Assembly: GCF_002234675.1 (NCBI RefSeq)
Contig: NC_019864.2
Coordinates: forward strand, 16,757,582 to 16,821,581
Direction: 5' to 3'
Source of the DNA: Oryzias latipes
Lineage: Eukaryota; Chordata; Actinopteri; Beloniformes; Adrianichthyidae
DNA: 64,000 bases
Shown here: piece after piece, positions 61,582 to 64,000 of the stretch
Layout: each line of letters opens with the position of its first letter
How positions within the stretch are numbered: the first letter of the stretch is position 1
The notes under the pieces: generated by a model
What the model was told of the DNA's origin: nothing
Database searches by the model: none
What the model saw: only the letters and a program-made list of their open reading frames with translations
Made by a program: the position numbers and the translations under genes

Positions 61582-64000
61582 CTGGAACAACACCAAAATA
61601 TCAGTTTTGTTGCTGCATTTAAGCGCTTTGATCCTGGAATAGGAAGTAACCGCCAACTTCAAAAAATCCTTAAAGAAAAAAGACAAATCTGTTTCTTTTT
61701 TAAGGCTGCCTTAGTCTGTAAAGATGTCGTTAAGCGGGTGGTGCGGAATTGTGTGGTGAATTGTATCAACACTGAACCAGAGTAGAGTAGAATAATGCAG
61801 TTTCCATTTTTATTTCCACCAAACTTCAAGCCATGGAGAATTTTCTTCCTCTCAAAAGCAGGCAGCATAAGAATACAACACTAAATTGCTCTACATTTTT
61901 AAATCAACTGCTTTGAAGACAAGCACAAAAACATTGTTGAAAGGAAGCATCTGTACAGAAAATGAAAAAATAAAAAAAAGCTATTTAAATGGAAATTTGT
62001 CAAATATGTAATTTTTTTATGAGCTTTAAGTAAATACAAAAACATTTATTTCTTGAGACAAATTCTTAGACTTCAGAAAAAGATTTATCTCAGGATATGT
62101 CCAAATTCCCTCCCTACTTACTACTAAAAAACTCAATTTTGCAGGACTATAGTGCACTGGATTTTAAAAACAATTTGGAAACCATACTCACTACTTTGTT
62201 TTGTTTTTTTGTTTTTAAACGGCAAATATGCCATTACAGATTTCCCAAACTAAAGACTTAATAAATATGAACATTTTAAAAAGACTATTTATAAATCCAC
62301 TGTCTTTTGATGATGAAAATGTGGATGTCTCTTTTAAAAAAATAAATTAATGTTCACTTTATTCATTCAAACGCAACGCATTGCGGTCGGTATTTACCAA
62401 TCTAGTGAGCATCAATGCACACTGTTATTTTTTGCAAAGACTTCTGGGAAATTTCTAGGGAACTGGATTTTGATATTGTAGATTCATACATCCCAAATAA
62501 ATGACAAAAGCACTTTATAGTGCACGAAGTAGTGAGTCGTAAAGGGATACGGACACAATTCAATTAAATTCAATTTTATTTATATAGCTCAATAGTACAA
62601 CAAAAGTCGTCTCAATGGGCTTCATACTGGTAATTGTACAAGAAACATGAAATCATAAAGAACATGAAGTCATACTTTTCAATAGGTAATGGCTAAACTA
62701 AACTAAACAGACTAACCTCTTTTTTCTGAAACCTTTTCTGCTATATGACACAGTGTCATATGGATGAATAATACAAATCTAAATGCAAATACCATTCAAA
62801 TTTGGTGTGGCTAAACATGCCGAGATGTACTTATAATGGCTATAAAACCAGGCATTACACTCAAACGTGATCATTTTGGATAAACCAGTTTAAAACAAAC
62901 TTTATTCGAAAAAAAAACAACATTTTTAACAATAAAATAGCAGAAGTTTTGCATTTGGAGAACTGATGTTGATTTGACGTCTTTCCAGACTAAAGAAAAT
63001 AAATCTAACATACCTGCATATTTGTAAGATTTTAAACATGAGTAAGAGTTTAAAGTGGAGTGAATAGAATGAAATAGAGGCAATAAAAAAGCAATTATTC
63101 CCCTATTGTCTGCATTCTTGACATTTATTTACAATCAAAAATAAATGTGAAGATTCTTCGTTCATCACGTGAAAGCTGTCCGTGTTTAAATGATGCAGCA
63201 TGAGGTCTGCCCTCACAATGCCTGTCGGACAAATGTTGATTAATTGCATTAGACATGCCACAGGGCATAACATTGAAGCTGAGAAATCACTGGATACTTG
63301 CTTTTATGCAACTTTACCAATCCAAACAACTCGGTTCCAACTTTATAAAAGAATGTATGGTTGTAATTACCCATTGTCTTCTTGATTCTTGCTGTTATTT
63401 ACAGCTATCCCATGTTAAATCTGTCTGTTTGCCCTCTGCAGGAGGGCGAGGAGCTGAGGTTACAGTAAATTATATGACTCAGCAGTGTTCACGTCAACAG
63501 AAAAGTGCTACCAGCCTTACAGACAGCTGATTACTATGACAAAAGCCCCGTCAGGGATCTGAGTCGAGTTGAACTTCACTGTGCTGTTGTGTGACAAGAC
63601 CGGAGGACTTTTCTACACTTTACCTACTCTTTCTTCAAATCTTTGTTGAATTTTTCATTGTTATTGAAAATCCTGACATTTAAGACTTACATTTTAAAGC
63701 TACTTTATTTATAAAGCAGAATCTGTGCAGCCTTTCGAGTAAAAGAAATTAAAACATTCTTAAATGGGCAGAAGTGGCTGAAACAAAGTATGTGAGTTCT
63801 TTTCTTATTCTTGCACCAGTGAAAAAATCTTTCCTCATTATCTTATCTTTTGTATTTTATCATTTGCCTACATTTGAGTTCTTGTGCTTCAGTGCTTGAA
63901 GGCCAAAGAGTTTTGAAAGACACTGATAGTGATAAGAAGTTGTGCCCTGAGTCCACTTTATGTAAGAGAGGTTGGGGTCAAAAACTCCATAGACCTTTAG
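61582..64000. other. ca12 first intron or 5' flank
   Basis: AT-rich DNA in which I looked for a minus-strand signal-peptide exon ending in phase 1 and found none that fits. It contains the repeat at 62565-62715. The ca12 start is probably beyond the right edge. Confidence 0.5.
62565..62715. repeat. Teleost dispersed repeat (ATTCAATTTTATT type)
   Basis: Shares ATTCAATTTTATT, TAGTACAACAAAAGTCGTCT, CAATGGGCTTCATACTGGTA and TAAACAGACTAA with the first part of 34984-35645. Confidence 0.7.

Noticed and set aside
63001-63040. Possible ca12 signal-peptide exon
   Set aside because: A short ATG-containing stretch precedes a GTATGT donor on the minus strand, but it ends in the wrong phase and has no hydrophobic leader.

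Overview
This is a vertebrate window. Multi-exon genes with GT-AG introns, an AT-rich background and abundant dispersed repeats fit a bony fish, most likely a percomorph teleost; the species cannot be named from the sequence. Eight protein-coding genes can be supported. For seven of them I rebuilt the exon chain by hand from splice sites, reading phase and family similarity.

Layout, left to right. 1-2070: flank and promoter side of stra6. 2071-15115 (+): stra6, retinol transporter / RBP receptor, 17 coding exons, 665 aa. 17056-19194 (-): islr2, single coding exon, LRR-Ig membrane protein, 712 aa, with a non-coding 5' exon near 19660. 23179-29186 (-): sema7a, GPI-anchored semaphorin, 15 exons, 646 aa. 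32326-36280 (+): commd4, 8 exons, 199 aa. 37850-40407 (+): neil1, DNA glycosylase, 9 exons, 413 aa. 40551-49372 (-): man2c1, cytosolic alpha-mannosidase, 26 exons, 1021 aa. 50691-61581 (-): ca12, membrane carbonic anhydrase, nine exons seen; the signal-peptide exon was not found. 54712-55392 (-): an unrecognised 226-aa single-exon gene inside a ca12 intron.

Order and orientation. stra6 and islr2 converge. sema7a and commd4 are head-to-head about 3.1 kb apart. neil1 and man2c1 are tail-to-tail with only 143 bp between stop codons. From memory, STRA6, ISLR2, SEMA7A, COMMD4, NEIL1 and MAN2C1 lie together on human 15q24 and CA12 lies on 15q22, so the window looks like a conserved linkage block. 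The genes are unrelated housekeeping, signalling and transport genes, not a pathway.

Mobile DNA: a recurring family with inverted ends reading GACCCACTC (five copies, two of them facing each other in a man2c1 intron), a 400-bp solo LTR with a perfect 5-bp target duplication nested in an older repeat, a hAT-like MITE, a foldback element in commd4, a tRNA-derived SINE, LINE 3' remnants and a long TA microsatellite. The item most worth follow-up is the nested gene in ca12: a perfect RFX X-box sequence lies 61 bp upstream of its ATG and an AATAAA lies downstream, which suggests an undescribed cilia- or sperm-associated gene.
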